From Erythrobacter sp. UBA2510 (GTDB taxonomy: Bacteria > Pseudomonadota > Alphaproteobacteria > Sphingomonadales > Sphingomonadaceae): a stretch of 12,176 nucleotides of DNA. Where the stretch lies: contig DDNW01000099.1 of the NCBI GenBank assembly GCA_002341345.1, positions 27,954-40,129 on the forward strand, in the 5' to 3' direction. Shown piece after piece: positions 1 to 7,112 of the stretch. How positions within the stretch are numbered: position 1 is the first letter of the stretch; each line of letters begins with the position of its first letter. A model generated the notes under the pieces. That model had not been told where the DNA came from, made no database searches, and saw only the letters and a list, made by a program, of their open reading frames with translations. Position numbers and translations under genes: made by a program.

Positions 1-36
1 TTGGAAGGTCGCTCGTCACAGGATGTATCGGAAACC

Positions 37-42
37 GAGGGG
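37..42 (+). promoter_or_regulatory. ribosome binding site for the first gene
   Basis: The purine run GAGGGG lies six bases before an ATG at 49. It decides the start: the open frame runs back to a TTG at base 1, but the ATG at 49 has both this site and an immediately following signal peptide. This is direct reading; no promoter was identified because the upstream DNA is outside the window. Confidence 0.6.
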
Positions 43-48
43 CCCTGC

Positions 49-1146
49 ATGACGAAGACATTTGTGTTCGCGGCGCTATTGCCGGCTGCCTGCATTGCGG
101 CAGCAACTTTCCCGCAAGCCGCAGAAGCCAAGGACCCGGGAGAGATATTCTCAAATGTCCTCAAGAACTATAAGACAGTTACCAGTGCTCGAAAGAACCT
201 TCGACGAAAGGAAAAGAAGGGTCAATCGCTGACAGGTGATGAATATTATGTCATGGCTTATGCTTGTGGTTACGAGGAGTCGCCAAGCCAATCCATGATA
301 ATGACGGCTCTGAGTCGGTCCAGATGCCAAGACAAAGTCTTTGAATACTATGTCGAAGCTGGGAGACGAGGCAGTCCTGAAGGTTTCGTTGCTGCGGCAA
401 GAAGGCCAGAAGCGGGCTCCGACGCTTATTTTTACGCGCAACTTGCCTATCAGTTCTCTGCCGGCGATCCTTGGCTTTCGAATGAAGCGATCATGCTTCT
501 GGCAGATCTCCGCAAAGTCACAGGCGATACGCGTCGGGAGGATGCCAGAGCGCGTCAATATGCTCAGCAACTGGTTGACGCTGGGGCCTACACTGCGGCC
601 GGACAGCTGGCAGGCGCCGAGCAGCTGGCTCAGCTCGGTCCGGCGCTAAGCTGGCTTGATTTCGAAAATCCGAAACGGTGCGGCTGGAGCCAGCAGGCGG
701 TGTCCGTGTTCCAGAAATCTGTCGGCTTCGACGACAAGGCCCGGTATTCAACAATACCCGCCCGGGTGCGGATTCCCGGCGTTCCCGCTCCTGTTCTCAG
801 TCGTGTTTCCAGGCCCGATCCCGCCGCCGAGATGCTGACGCAGGTCGACATTGACTTCCGCGGGCACTGGAATGGTCTGTCGGTGGTCGGGCTTACCCAC
901 TCATTTCTTGAAGAATCCCACGGTTATGATGCCACGGGCATCCGCTTCTCGGACCCTCTACCCAAAGTCATTCGAACGCTCCAGCGGCTCGGATTTATTA
1001 TCAATGAGAACGGAGCAACGCGAGAGCAGATAGATAAACGTGACCGTTACGGCAACATTGATGGTGTTATTACGATGGTAAAAAGAGAAAATGGAGAAAC
1101 TATTTTTCTCTGCGATGAAGTTTATTATGCAAGCTACGGCGGGTAA
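49..1146 (+). CDS. secreted (probably periplasmic) protein of unknown function
   Basis: I do not recognise this 365-residue protein. The first 27 residues form a signal peptide: a short basic start (MTK), a hydrophobic core, and an AEA site before KDPGE, so it is probably exported to the periplasm. Residues about 30-210 are helical and alanine-rich, with runs such as DAYFYAQLAYQFSAGDPWLSNEA and short spacing that recall Sel1/TPR-like helical repeats, though no clean repeat consensus is visible. The C-terminal 130 residues look more beta-rich and contain RYSTIPARVRIPG and DRYGNIDGVITMV. Four or more cysteines in the mature part could form disulfides. The ATG at 49 is preferred over a TTG at base 1 because of the GAGGGG site and signal peptide. 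The 5' and 3' ends are more AT-rich than the arc genes, which fits acquired DNA. The next gene starts 72 bases on in the same direction, so the two are probably co-transcribed. Function is unknown. Confidence 0.8.
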   Translation: MTKTFVFAALLPAACIAAATFPQAAEAKDPGEIFSNVLKNYKTVTSARKNLRRKEKKGQSLTGDEYYVMAYACGYEESPSQSMIMTALSRSRCQDKVFEYYVEAGRRGSPEGFVAAARRPEAGSDAYFYAQLAYQFSAGDPWLSNEAIMLLADLRKVTGDTRREDARARQYAQQLVDAGAYTAAGQLAGAEQLAQLGPALSWLDFENPKRCGWSQQAVSVFQKSVGFDDKARYSTIPARVRIPGVPAPVLSRVSRPDPAAEMLTQVDIDFRGHWNGLSVVGLTHSFLEESHGYDATGIRFSDPLPKVIRTLQRLGFIINENGATREQIDKRDRYGNIDGVITMVKRENGETIFLCDEVYYASYGG

Positions 1147-1204
1147 TTATCATATGGACGCAAGATCAAGAAATTGCCTTCGGAGAACGCGTCACGGACT
1201 TGCA

Positions 1205-1211
1205 AGAGGGA
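1205..1211 (+). promoter_or_regulatory. ribosome binding site setting the start at 1219
   Basis: The sequence AGAGGGA sits about seven bases before the ATG at 1219. A TTG 45 bases upstream (1174) is in frame, but it lacks a comparable site. The ATG is therefore chosen as the start. Confidence 0.6.
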
Positions 1212-1218
1212 ATTGATT

Positions 1219-2964
1219 ATGGATGGTCAGGCTCGTGCGGAGAAAGCCTATGTGCTTGATGGGCAGGAATGCTGGTCCACTCGCGAACTCGTCATGGTCA
1301 TGGCGCAGCGACCAGAGCAGGCAATCGAACACCTTGCCGGTGGCTACGTCGGTAAATGGATCGAGAACTCTGTCGGTGACATCGATTCCAAGATCGCACT
1401 CGACAAGCTGCTGAAGGAAGAGCTTCCCGCCGAAGAATTACTCTATGCCTTCATGGCGGCACATTGGACGGATGGCGCTCCACCCTTCATGGGCGTCGAG
1501 ATCACGATGGAGCAGCTTGACCGGATCGCCCGGGACGATCTGCCCGACGAGCTCGATAAACGGAAATTCGTGTGCGATCTCCACCGGCTCGAAATTCTTC
1601 CCAAGGCGGCACAGGCGTCGGGCGATGACAGATTGGCGCAAATCGATGCCCGATGGCAGAAGGAGTTTCTCGACTATTGCACCAGCCACGCCGAAATGCT
1701 GTCGTATGAGGAAATCTGGAACAACCCGGCCGGGGCGCTGGAATTCTGCCTTCATGATACCCAGGCGGAAGCCTATTTCATCACGAACTTCCTGAACGGT
1801 CGGCGCGATGATGTGGCAGCGCGTTGTCTTAGCACCAGCACAAAGGTCCAGATCTTCGATGGGCTTTTCGATGCCGAATTTGCCGAACGCTGTCGGTTCG
1901 ACAGAGGCGGCGAGAATATTGCGGATCTGCGCAGGCGTGCATGGTTCGCCGAAATGCTGGAACGCGACGTCGAGAGCAGTCTTGGCCGCGACCACGCCTT
2001 GAATACGGCCGCGTTTGTCGCAGCTGGAGAATACGGGGCGCTCAAGCGCGCGCGCGAGGCGAACCGGGGGGAGATCGAGGCCGCCAGCGATGACTGGCCC
2101 TTCCGCAAGCTCGACCAGAAAGCCCATGCCATTCTTTATGGCGCGAGCATGTCCATCGCTGCGTTGATGGGCATCTGGAACCCCAACGGCTGGAGCCTTG
2201 AGGAGAACTACGAGAGCGGAACGACCATCGCGCTGCTGGTGGCAGCATTCTATTTTGCGACGCTTTATGGCGCAGTGGCGCAGCGGCGCCAGAAGCGCTG
2301 GATTGCGGGTATCGCACTTGCCACGCTGAGCCTCGGAGCGATTCCGATCGCTTACCTCGCCAGCGGTTGGTGGCTCACCGATGTGATATTGTTTGGAGGG
2401 GTTTTCGCCTTGCTGGGGGCCCTGCGCAAGCCGTTCATCGCCAGATCGAAAAAGAAGCGCCTCGAGGCTGTGCAAAGGGATATCGAAAGCCGGATGGCCG
2501 GCTCGACCACGCGCGAGGACGATCCTGAGATCGTGTTGGGCTATCTCGAGTTTTATGCGCGCGGCATCCCGCGTGATAAGATCCTAGAGCACACGAGACG
2601 CCAGCAATTCATCGGCGAACCAGGTGCACCAGACATAACGATCACGCAGGATGGTAGGCCGCGCAAATCAGCGCCTGCCGCCTATCAGTCCGAAGGCCTG
2701 TCCTATGAACTGGCAGGCATGAATATCGCTGCCGATGGTGCAGTCACGACTGACGTCATGGACGGTGTTTCGATTGATACACGGGGGCGCGTCAACACAC
2801 GTGTCATAGACGGCGTGACATTGCACAGCGATGGCAAGACCACGACGAATGTGACGAAGGGCGTGGATATCCGTTCCGATGGTCAGGTTTCGGTCGAGAT
2901 GTTCGGTATGCGCCATTCATGGGGCGGAAAAAAAGAAGAGAAGAAGAAGGACAGCTGGTTCTAG
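1219..2964 (+). CDS. four-TM membrane protein with C-terminal 16-residue repeats, unknown function
   Basis: I do not recognise a named family for this 581-residue protein. Residues 1-300 are soluble and mostly helical. The start (WSTRELVMVMAQRPEQAIEHL, then GGYVGKWIE) vaguely recalls an N-terminal helical module seen in some uncharacterised chaperone-associated proteins, but this is a weak memory. Four hydrophobic segments follow at about 304-320, 335-354, 361-381 and 386-402, bounded by basic clusters (RRQKR, RSKKKR). Residues 410-500 are soluble, charged, and include PEIVLGYLEFYARGIP. Residues 500-563 are four tandem 16-residue units, and the protein ends in a lysine/glutamate-rich tail and SWF. 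The even number of membrane segments and basic flanks suggest that both soluble parts face the cytoplasm. It follows the secreted-protein gene by 72 bases on the same strand. Together they may form an envelope system, which is inference. A stop at 2962-2964 lies right beside the integrase remnant. The gene looks intact. Confidence 0.85.
   Translation: MDGQARAEKAYVLDGQECWSTRELVMVMAQRPEQAIEHLAGGYVGKWIENSVGDIDSKIALDKLLKEELPAEELLYAFMAAHWTDGAPPFMGVEITMEQLDRIARDDLPDELDKRKFVCDLHRLEILPKAAQASGDDRLAQIDARWQKEFLDYCTSHAEMLSYEEIWNNPAGALEFCLHDTQAEAYFITNFLNGRRDDVAARCLSTSTKVQIFDGLFDAEFAERCRFDRGGENIADLRRRAWFAEMLERDVESSLGRDHALNTAAFVAAGEYGALKRAREANRGEIEAASDDWPFRKLDQKAHAILYGASMSIAALMGIWNPNGWSLEENYESGTTIALLVAAFYFATLYGAVAQRRQKRWIAGIALATLSLGAIPIAYLASGWWLTDVILFGGVFALLGALRKPFIARSKKKRLEAVQRDIESRMAGSTTREDDPEIVLGYLEFYARGIPRDKILEHTRRQQFIGEPGAPDITITQDGRPRKSAPAAYQSEGLSYELAGMNIAADGAVTTDVMDGVSIDTRGRVNTRVIDGVTLHSDGKTTTNVTKGVDIRSDGQVSVEMFGMRHSWGGKKEEKKKDSWF
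2716..2907 (+). repeat. four tandem 48-bp units coding 16-residue repeats
   Basis: Residues 500-563 divide exactly into four 16-residue units with no gaps, starting GMNIAADG, GVSIDTRG, GVTLHSDG and GVDIRSDG. The shared pattern is G-V-x-I-x-x-D/R-G-x-V/T-x-T-x-V-x-D/K, with the glycines at unit positions 1 and 8 fully kept. Alternating hydrophobic residues with a turn glycine suggest stacked beta strands, such as a short beta-solenoid or beta-hairpin repeat. The DNA units have diverged, so this is an old, selected protein repeat and not recent slippage. Confidence 0.8.
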
Positions 2965-2989
2965 GCTCTTTTATCGGGGCCGATTGAAG

Positions 2990-3222
2990 GGCCTGCTCGC
3001 CGCTCACGAAATCGCCGATCTTCATCCGCAATAGGTCGCAGCCTCGCCGCTTGATATCGATGGCCAGGTCTAACAGCGCACGATCAAGCGACCGGGGGCG
3101 TTCGTTGAGAAAGGATCGGATGTCCCAAATCTGCTTTGGCTTCGGCGCACGCTTGGCGCCAACGGAACTCCCCGCGTTCCAGGCTTGGCGCTTGGGGCAG
3201 TGGTTTTGCTTTCGGGCTTTTC
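2990..3222 (-). pseudogene. N-terminal remnant of a small tyrosine-recombinase (integrase) gene
   Basis: Read on the minus strand, one frame gives WNAGSSVGAKRAPKPKQIW, then IRSFLNERPRSLDRALLDL, then AIDIKRRGCDLLRMKIGDF. This matches the N-terminal region of the roughly 200-residue integrase-like proteins of proteobacteria (pattern WNAG..VG.K.PLKPK..W.IR, then LAL.NLAID.KLRGCDL..L.V.D). An ATG at 3222 with a GGAGAA site opens a different frame (MEKPESKTTAPSAKP). Losing one base near 3178-3183 would explain the break, since restoring it gives ...SAKPWNAG. The family's later part (KT.RPVQFEIT and the catalytic HxxR/Y region) is absent; after SGEQ the frame runs into the antisense of the upstream gene. 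So it is both frameshifted and truncated and should be inactive. Family recognition is from memory; the frames are read directly. Confidence 0.65.
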
Positions 3223-3237
3223 CATGATCATTCTCCA

Positions 3238-3254
3238 GTGACCAAAATGGTCAC
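3238..3254. repeat. perfect 17-base palindrome upstream of the integrase remnant
   Basis: GTGACCA and TGGTCAC flank a three-base AAA spacer. On the minus strand this lies about 16 bases before the ATG at 3222 and next to its GGAGAA site. That is a suitable place for an operator controlling the small integrase, and the site has stayed perfect although the gene is broken. No T-run follows, so a terminator is unlikely. Regulator unknown. Confidence 0.5.
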
Positions 3255-3455
3255 CGGGAGGATGTCTGCCGGCCTCAGGATTGAAAATGCTGATGCGCTC
3301 ACGAACACTTGCAAGCATCGGCAGCGTCATCCCGGCTACTGCACGAACCGCCGGTTTTGGCGAACTCGGTCGTTCCGATTAGTGATACCGATTGGCGGCT
3401 TTGTCCCAAACCCCGCCGACCAGAACCGTTTGGCGCGCGATCCCTCGTTACACGC
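3255..3455. other. non-coding spacer between integrase remnant and second recombinase
   Basis: With the remnant and palindrome, this completes a 491-base stretch (2965-3455) without an intact gene. Apart from a short hairpin (CGCC and GGCG around a six-base loop, 3349-3362) I see no motif, RNA gene or credible reading frame here. Short open frames on both strands lack ribosome sites and family resemblance. Confidence 0.4.
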
Positions 3456-4661
3456 CTAAGGTCCAATCCCAGCCATCCGGGCAATCTCAGCGCCTACCTC
3501 GTCTGCTGCGTCAAAGACATGCCGATCGTCGAGATGCGTGTAGCGGGCGGTGGTTTGCAATATCCGGTGCCCGAGGAGCTTGCCGATCATCGGCAGCGTC
3601 TCCCTGTTCATCGCGGCGTGGCTGGCAAAAGTGTGGCGAAGATCATGCAATCGCACGCGTGAGAGTCCCGCCATCGCTTGCATCGCGTACCAGTGTCCGG
3701 CGAAAGAGCGGATTGGCGCGCCCTCTTCGACGTTCCAGAACAGCCACTCTACTCCTCGGCGACGTGGGATGGTATCAATCACCGTCCTCGCCTCTTCTCC
3801 GAGCCAGACGGTGCGCGGGCCTGTCTTGCCATGGCGCAACTTGATCCGCCTGCCCTTGATGTCATTCCACTGCAGCCCGAGGATCTCACCCCGGCGGCAG
3901 CCGGTGAGCAAGAGAAGTGTGGTCGCAATGGCGGCTAGTGACCTGACAGGGTCGGATGATTGACGTTCCTGCACAAGGACTGCGCCCAGTCGCTGAAGCT
4001 CCGGCACGCTCAGAAAGCGTTCGCACTTCTTCCGCTTGTTCCGCCGAACGCCTGTGCAGGGATTGCCGTTGTCGTGCCGGTAGCCCCACGCAATAGCCTT
4101 ATTAAGGATCAGACTAAGCAGGCCCAGCGCCATATTGGCGGCTCCCGGCGTCGTTTCGTCATTGAGGTGCGCAAACCATGCAGTGACGTGCGCCTCATTG
4201 ATCTCGTCGATTCCCAGCCCCGCAAAGGCGCCATCGAGATAACACCTGCGCTTGCCTGCATTGATCGTCTGGGTTTCCGGCGACCAGCGCACCGCCCATT
4301 TTGCCCAGAACTCGTCGAGGAAGTCATCATACATTGGTGCCCCCCTCACCCGCGCCCGCTTCGTGGCCGGATCGTCGCCAACCCGCGCATGGGCCAGCAC
4401 CAAGCGCGCCACCTTCGCCGCCTGATGCCGCGTCAGAACCGCAGTCCGCCCTATCGTTATAGTGCGGTTTCTGCCCCCCATCCGCGTCTGCACGAAATAG
4501 ACGGCGTGATCGCCGGGATACTGGCGGATCCCAAACCCCGGCTCGTCACCCAGCCAAGTTGTGGTGCGCTGCTGCCCCTTGGGCTTTTTGCATCCGTCGG
4601 GATCAAGACCAATGCCGGCGAGCGCCTCACCGACGATAAGGTTGAGCGACCGCGCGTTCAT
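3456..4661 (-). CDS. tyrosine recombinase/integrase, second of a pair
   Basis: This 401-residue protein is a site-specific tyrosine recombinase that cuts and rejoins DNA through a covalent phosphotyrosine link. The N-terminal 95 residues are an arm-type DNA-binding region of the DUF4102-like sort (PGFGIRQYPG, then NRTITIGR). A core-binding domain follows at about 110-205, and the catalytic domain at about 215-390. Catalytic residues are visible: R256 in TGCRRGEILGLQW, K279 in GKTGPR, H339 and R342 in HDLRHTFASH, H365 in LLGHR, and nucleophile Y374 in ARYTHL. All six are present, so it should be active. Its ATG overlaps the stop of the preceding recombinase by ATGA (4658-4661), indicating translational coupling. 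No separate ribosome site is needed. The two proteins align along their whole length (for example NPCTGVRRNKR against NPCRGIPRYKR), so they are diverged paralogues. Substrate site unknown. Confidence 0.93.
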   Translation of the reverse strand: MNARSLNLIVGEALAGIGLDPDGCKKPKGQQRTTTWLGDEPGFGIRQYPGDHAVYFVQTRMGGRNRTITIGRTAVLTRHQAAKVARLVLAHARVGDDPATKRARVRGAPMYDDFLDEFWAKWAVRWSPETQTINAGKRRCYLDGAFAGLGIDEINEAHVTAWFAHLNDETTPGAANMALGLLSLILNKAIAWGYRHDNGNPCTGVRRNKRKKCERFLSVPELQRLGAVLVQERQSSDPVRSLAAIATTLLLLTGCRRGEILGLQWNDIKGRRIKLRHGKTGPRTVWLGEEARTVIDTIPRRRGVEWLFWNVEEGAPIRSFAGHWYAMQAMAGLSRVRLHDLRHTFASHAAMNRETLPMIGKLLGHRILQTTARYTHLDDRHVFDAADEVGAEIARMAGIGP

Positions 4662-5830
4662 CGGCCCACTCCGATCGCCTTGGCAAGCGACCCGGACACG
4701 CGCTGCGCCGCATCGGCGATGTGCTCATCAGCAAGGTGCGCATAGCGGCCGGTGGTCTCAGGCAGTGCGTGGCCGAGAAGAGTGCTGATCGTCGCCAGCG
4801 GAATGTTTTGACCGATCGCTACCGAGGCGAAGCTGTGGCGCAAGTCATGGATGCGCACATCGGGCAAGCCGCACAAAAGGCGGAAGCGGCTCCACCAATG
4901 CTGCATGTTCACAGGCTTCGTGAAGGTGCGGTCGGGGAAGAGCAGCGAACAGCCCTGCACTTGCGGGATCGACTTGAGCACTGCTACCGCCTGACTGTTG
5001 AGGTAGATCGTTTTGGGACCGGTTTTGCTGTCAGGCAGCAGCAGGCGCGGCGGCTTTACCCATTGCCATTGCAGATCGCGGATCTCACCGACCCGAGCGC
5101 CGGTGAACATTAGGAGCTTGATGACCGTGACCTGCGCCGGGAACTCTGCCTCAACGAGCATGAGCTCGCGCCCGAGACGGCAATACTCCTTGGGCGAGAG
5201 ATACCGCTCCTTGAGGGGCCGCTTGTAGCGGGGGATGCCGCGGCACGGGTTCGAGCCCTTGGGACGCAGTTTCAGCGCCTCTGCATATTTGAGGAGCGAT
5301 GCCAGAACCGGCACCGCCCGGTTGAAGCGGCACTCGCTTCCGCCTGCGCAGCCGTCGCGCCAGCGAACAACATCGCTGACGGTGATCTCGGCAATCTGCA
5401 TCGTACCGAAGTGAGGTGCAATCATGCTTTGCCATGCGTGCTGATTGCGCAATGCAGTCGAAGGCTTCCATCCGCGCGCGATGTGGCGCCAGTGGTCCGC
5501 GACAAACTGGCTGAGCAGCGGCGAGGTGTGCGCCGTTTTGCGCTGGGGCAATCCTTCAAGCGCAACCTGTGCAAGAAGCGACCGCGCTTCGCTGCGCGCT
5601 GCTTTGGCGCTGACCTTCGAGGCGGCACCAATCGTGATACGTCGCTCCTTGCCGCGCCGCCTCAGTCGCACGAACCAGAACGCCCTGCCGGTTGACCTGA
5701 CGCGCAGGCCGAACCCCGGAAGCTCGGTATCGAGGATATTGTATTCGCGGCCACTGCCCTGCCACTTGCGCCGAGCGAGATTGCCGTCGAGAAGGGCCCG
5801 ACGGGTTAGGGTTTTCTGAAGAACATCCAT
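4658..5830 (-). CDS. tyrosine recombinase/integrase, first of a pair
   Basis: This 390-residue tyrosine recombinase has an arm-type DNA-binding region (residues about 25-75: LPGFGLRVRS and ERRITIG), a core-binding domain (about 103-200) and a catalytic domain (about 210-375). The active-site set is complete: R246 in TGARVGEI, K269 in SKTGPK, H328 and R331 in HDLRHSFAS, H354 in LLGHA and nucleophile Y363 in GRYAHL. The ATG at 5830 is preferred because GAAGGT lies nine bases before it; an in-frame TTG at 5863 would add 11 residues. It is the first gene of a two-gene unit, with the ATGA overlap to the second recombinase. In known tandem recombinase units the proteins act together, so a heteromeric recombinase is a reasonable inference. 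Neither cargo nor an excisionase gene is visible beside it. The length is normal for this group. Confidence 0.93.
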   Translation of the reverse strand: MDVLQKTLTRRALLDGNLARRKWQGSGREYNILDTELPGFGLRVRSTGRAFWFVRLRRRGKERRITIGAASKVSAKAARSEARSLLAQVALEGLPQRKTAHTSPLLSQFVADHWRHIARGWKPSTALRNQHAWQSMIAPHFGTMQIAEITVSDVVRWRDGCAGGSECRFNRAVPVLASLLKYAEALKLRPKGSNPCRGIPRYKRPLKERYLSPKEYCRLGRELMLVEAEFPAQVTVIKLLMFTGARVGEIRDLQWQWVKPPRLLLPDSKTGPKTIYLNSQAVAVLKSIPQVQGCSLLFPDRTFTKPVNMQHWWSRFRLLCGLPDVRIHDLRHSFASVAIGQNIPLATISTLLGHALPETTGRYAHLADEHIADAAQRVSGSLAKAIGVGR

Positions 5831-5985
5831 GGTGCCATGACCTTCGCTGAAGGTGACGTCCAATCAGCCCGGAGCGGGCGATTTTCGGGACGTGCATGGC
5901 AAACAGCGAGGTCACGACTGCCGAACGATTCGTTGTGAACCATCGCAGCTAAGCATCCGGTTTAAATACGTTTCCCCTCACCTTT

Positions 5986-5999
5986 ACACGCTTGCGTGT
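5986..5999. repeat. 14-base perfect palindrome
   Basis: ACACGC and GCGTGT flank TT. It lies about 155 bases upstream of the recombinase pair and about 190 bases before the gene on the other strand. Its position in a divergent promoter region fits a regulator or recombinase binding site, but nothing identifies the protein. It could be chance. Confidence 0.35.
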
Positions 6000-6103
6000 G
6001 TACGGTGTGCCGTTTGTTCCCCTAGGCCTTGTAAGCCTCGCGGTGCACAAACGTCCGTAATTGCGAGCGAGACCATGGTCGAGCTGAAATCATAATTACA
6101 GCG

Positions 6104-6130
6104 CACGGCAAGCTTGGTACTTGGCCCGTG
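6104..6130. repeat. imperfect inverted repeat ahead of the DUF6629-type gene
   Basis: CACGGCAAG pairs with CTTG-GC-CCGTG (a two-base bulge) around a seven-base loop. It ends 56 bases before the ATG at 6187 and could be a leader hairpin. There is no T-run, so it is not a normal terminator. Low confidence that it is functional. Confidence 0.25.
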
Positions 6131-6173
6131 TGTAACATGGGTGCACGAAGAAATTTTCGGGCGTCCAACCAGC

Positions 6174-6178
6174 GAGGG
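6174..6178 (+). promoter_or_regulatory. ribosome binding site for the DUF6629-type gene
   Basis: GAGGG lies eight bases before the ATG at 6187, which also begins the conserved MCFSATASFAAG terminus. The start is therefore secure. Confidence 0.6.
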
Positions 6179-6186
6179 TAGACTGA

Positions 6187-6855
6187 ATGTGTTTTTCCGC
6201 CACAGCGAGTTTCGCCGCCGGCACCGTGCAGTTGGCAACCGGTGCCTTCACAATGCGAATGGCGCGCAACAGCGGCGAGAGACCCTACGCGCTGATTCCG
6301 GTTCTGTTTGGTGTCCAGCAATTGATCGAGGGCGCACTGTGGCTGACATTTCCTGACAAGGCGCCGTTGCTGAAGACGGTTCTGACCTATCTCTATTCGA
6401 TCTTTTCGCATGTTCTGTGGCCGATTTACGTCCCGGTGGCGGTTTATATGCTCGAGAGGGTAGCCTGGCGCCGAAAGGCCCTCGTGGCGACGGCGATTGG
6501 CGGAACCCTGGTTGGACTCTACTTACTCTATTTCCTTATCCGGCTGCCAATCGTCGCGACAGCCGGCGACGGTCATATCGACTACGAATCCCCCCACTTC
6601 TACGTTGGCATCGTCATGACACTGTATGTTTTGGGTACCTGTGTCAGCCCGCTGCTATCCAGCCATCGCTGGGTAAACTGGTTTGGGGTCGGGGCAATCG
6701 TCTCCTTTCTAGCGGCAGGCGCGTTCTATCTCACCTGGTTCATATCGGTCTGGTGCTTCTTTGCCGCGGTGATGAGCGTGATCGTCCTGATGTTCTTTCT
6801 GCGGAGAGACACCGCCGTCTCACCCTCCCCCCGATTGGGCGAGCCGGTGCGCTAG
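6187..6855 (+). CDS. seven-TM membrane protein, DUF6629 type
   Basis: This 222-residue protein begins MCFSATASFAAG, a start I recognise from a family of short bacterial membrane proteins (DUF6629). The function of the family is unknown. About seven membrane segments can be read: residues 7-25, 35-55, 64-89, 98-118, 138-157, 163-183 and 184-205. Only short loops connect them, and a basic motif (RVAWRRK, 91-97) marks a cytoplasmic loop. A charged, proline-rich tail ends the protein. Polar or aromatic residues kept in membrane segments (QQLIEGALW at 44-52, HVLWP at 75-79) could line a pocket or bind a ligand; that is inference. The gene stands alone: divergent from the recombinases on its left and convergent with the Rieske gene on its right, so it is likely its own transcript. 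The length is complete, with no sign of damage. Confidence 0.85.
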   Translation: MCFSATASFAAGTVQLATGAFTMRMARNSGERPYALIPVLFGVQQLIEGALWLTFPDKAPLLKTVLTYLYSIFSHVLWPIYVPVAVYMLERVAWRRKALVATAIGGTLVGLYLLYFLIRLPIVATAGDGHIDYESPHFYVGIVMTLYVLGTCVSPLLSSHRWVNWFGVGAIVSFLAAGAFYLTWFISVWCFFAAVMSVIVLMFFLRRDTAVSPSPRLGEPVR

Positions 6856-7112
6856 TTTTGAAAGGAAGGTGAACTGGCCGCTATGGTTTCACCGAAGGGG
6901 ATTGATGCCCAGGGTTTTCAGCCTGGTCCGCGCTCGTCTCGGCACCAGCGTAGGCAGACTGGAGAAAAAGGGGCTACGGTCGGTGGGCATTCTCTAAAGA
7001 TGTGAGTGCATTGCCTGGCATGCGGGGCACTTTGCATGGTTCCGAAGTCCCCTGATGTCCTCGGTGCATTTTTTGCTCGCAGTCGAGGCGGCCCGGCTCA
7101 CCCCCAAGGTCA
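6856..7112. other. 257-base convergent intergenic region
   Basis: This separates the convergent DUF6629-type and Rieske genes, so it should hold two transcription ends. GGTGAA (6868-6873) and TTCACC (6888-6893) could form a stem just after the first gene, but the loop is 14 bases and no T-run follows. No cytochrome b or c1 fragment could be read on either strand. Confidence 0.4.

Larger units (their letters stand above)
5831..6186. other. 356-base intergenic region between divergent genes
   Basis: The recombinase pair is transcribed leftward and the DUF6629-type gene rightward, so both promoters should lie here. The stretch is more AT-rich in places than its surroundings (for example GGTTTAAATACG near 5959) and holds three small inverted repeats: 5986-5999, AGGC/GCCT around 6024-6038, and 6104-6130. 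No tRNA or credible reading frame was found. It is also the likeliest place for a recombinase attachment or binding site, but no convincing att core could be identified by eye. Confidence 0.45.

Noticed and set aside
1438..2475. Long open frame (345 codons) on the minus strand
   Set aside because: It is fully antisense to the four-TM protein gene, lacks a convincing ribosome site, and its product has no recognisable family pattern. It reflects GC-rich codon bias.
3960..4745. Plus-strand open frame of 261 codons
   Set aside because: Antisense to two recombinases with full catalytic sets; arginine/proline-rich shadow composition.
3456..5830. Classification as a RIT (recombinase in trio) element
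   Set aside because: Only two overlapping recombinases are present and both have arm-type N-termini; the remnant next to them is from a different small integrase group and is not overlapped.
3448..5991. TTACACGC at 3448-3455 and again at 5984-5991, flanking the recombinase pair, as possible att direct repeats
   Set aside because: Only eight bases match and the flanks differ; this could easily be chance in 2.5 kb.
6868..6893. Hairpin after the DUF6629-type gene as a terminator
   Set aside because: The six-base stem has a 14-base loop and no T-run follows, so it is not a convincing intrinsic terminator.
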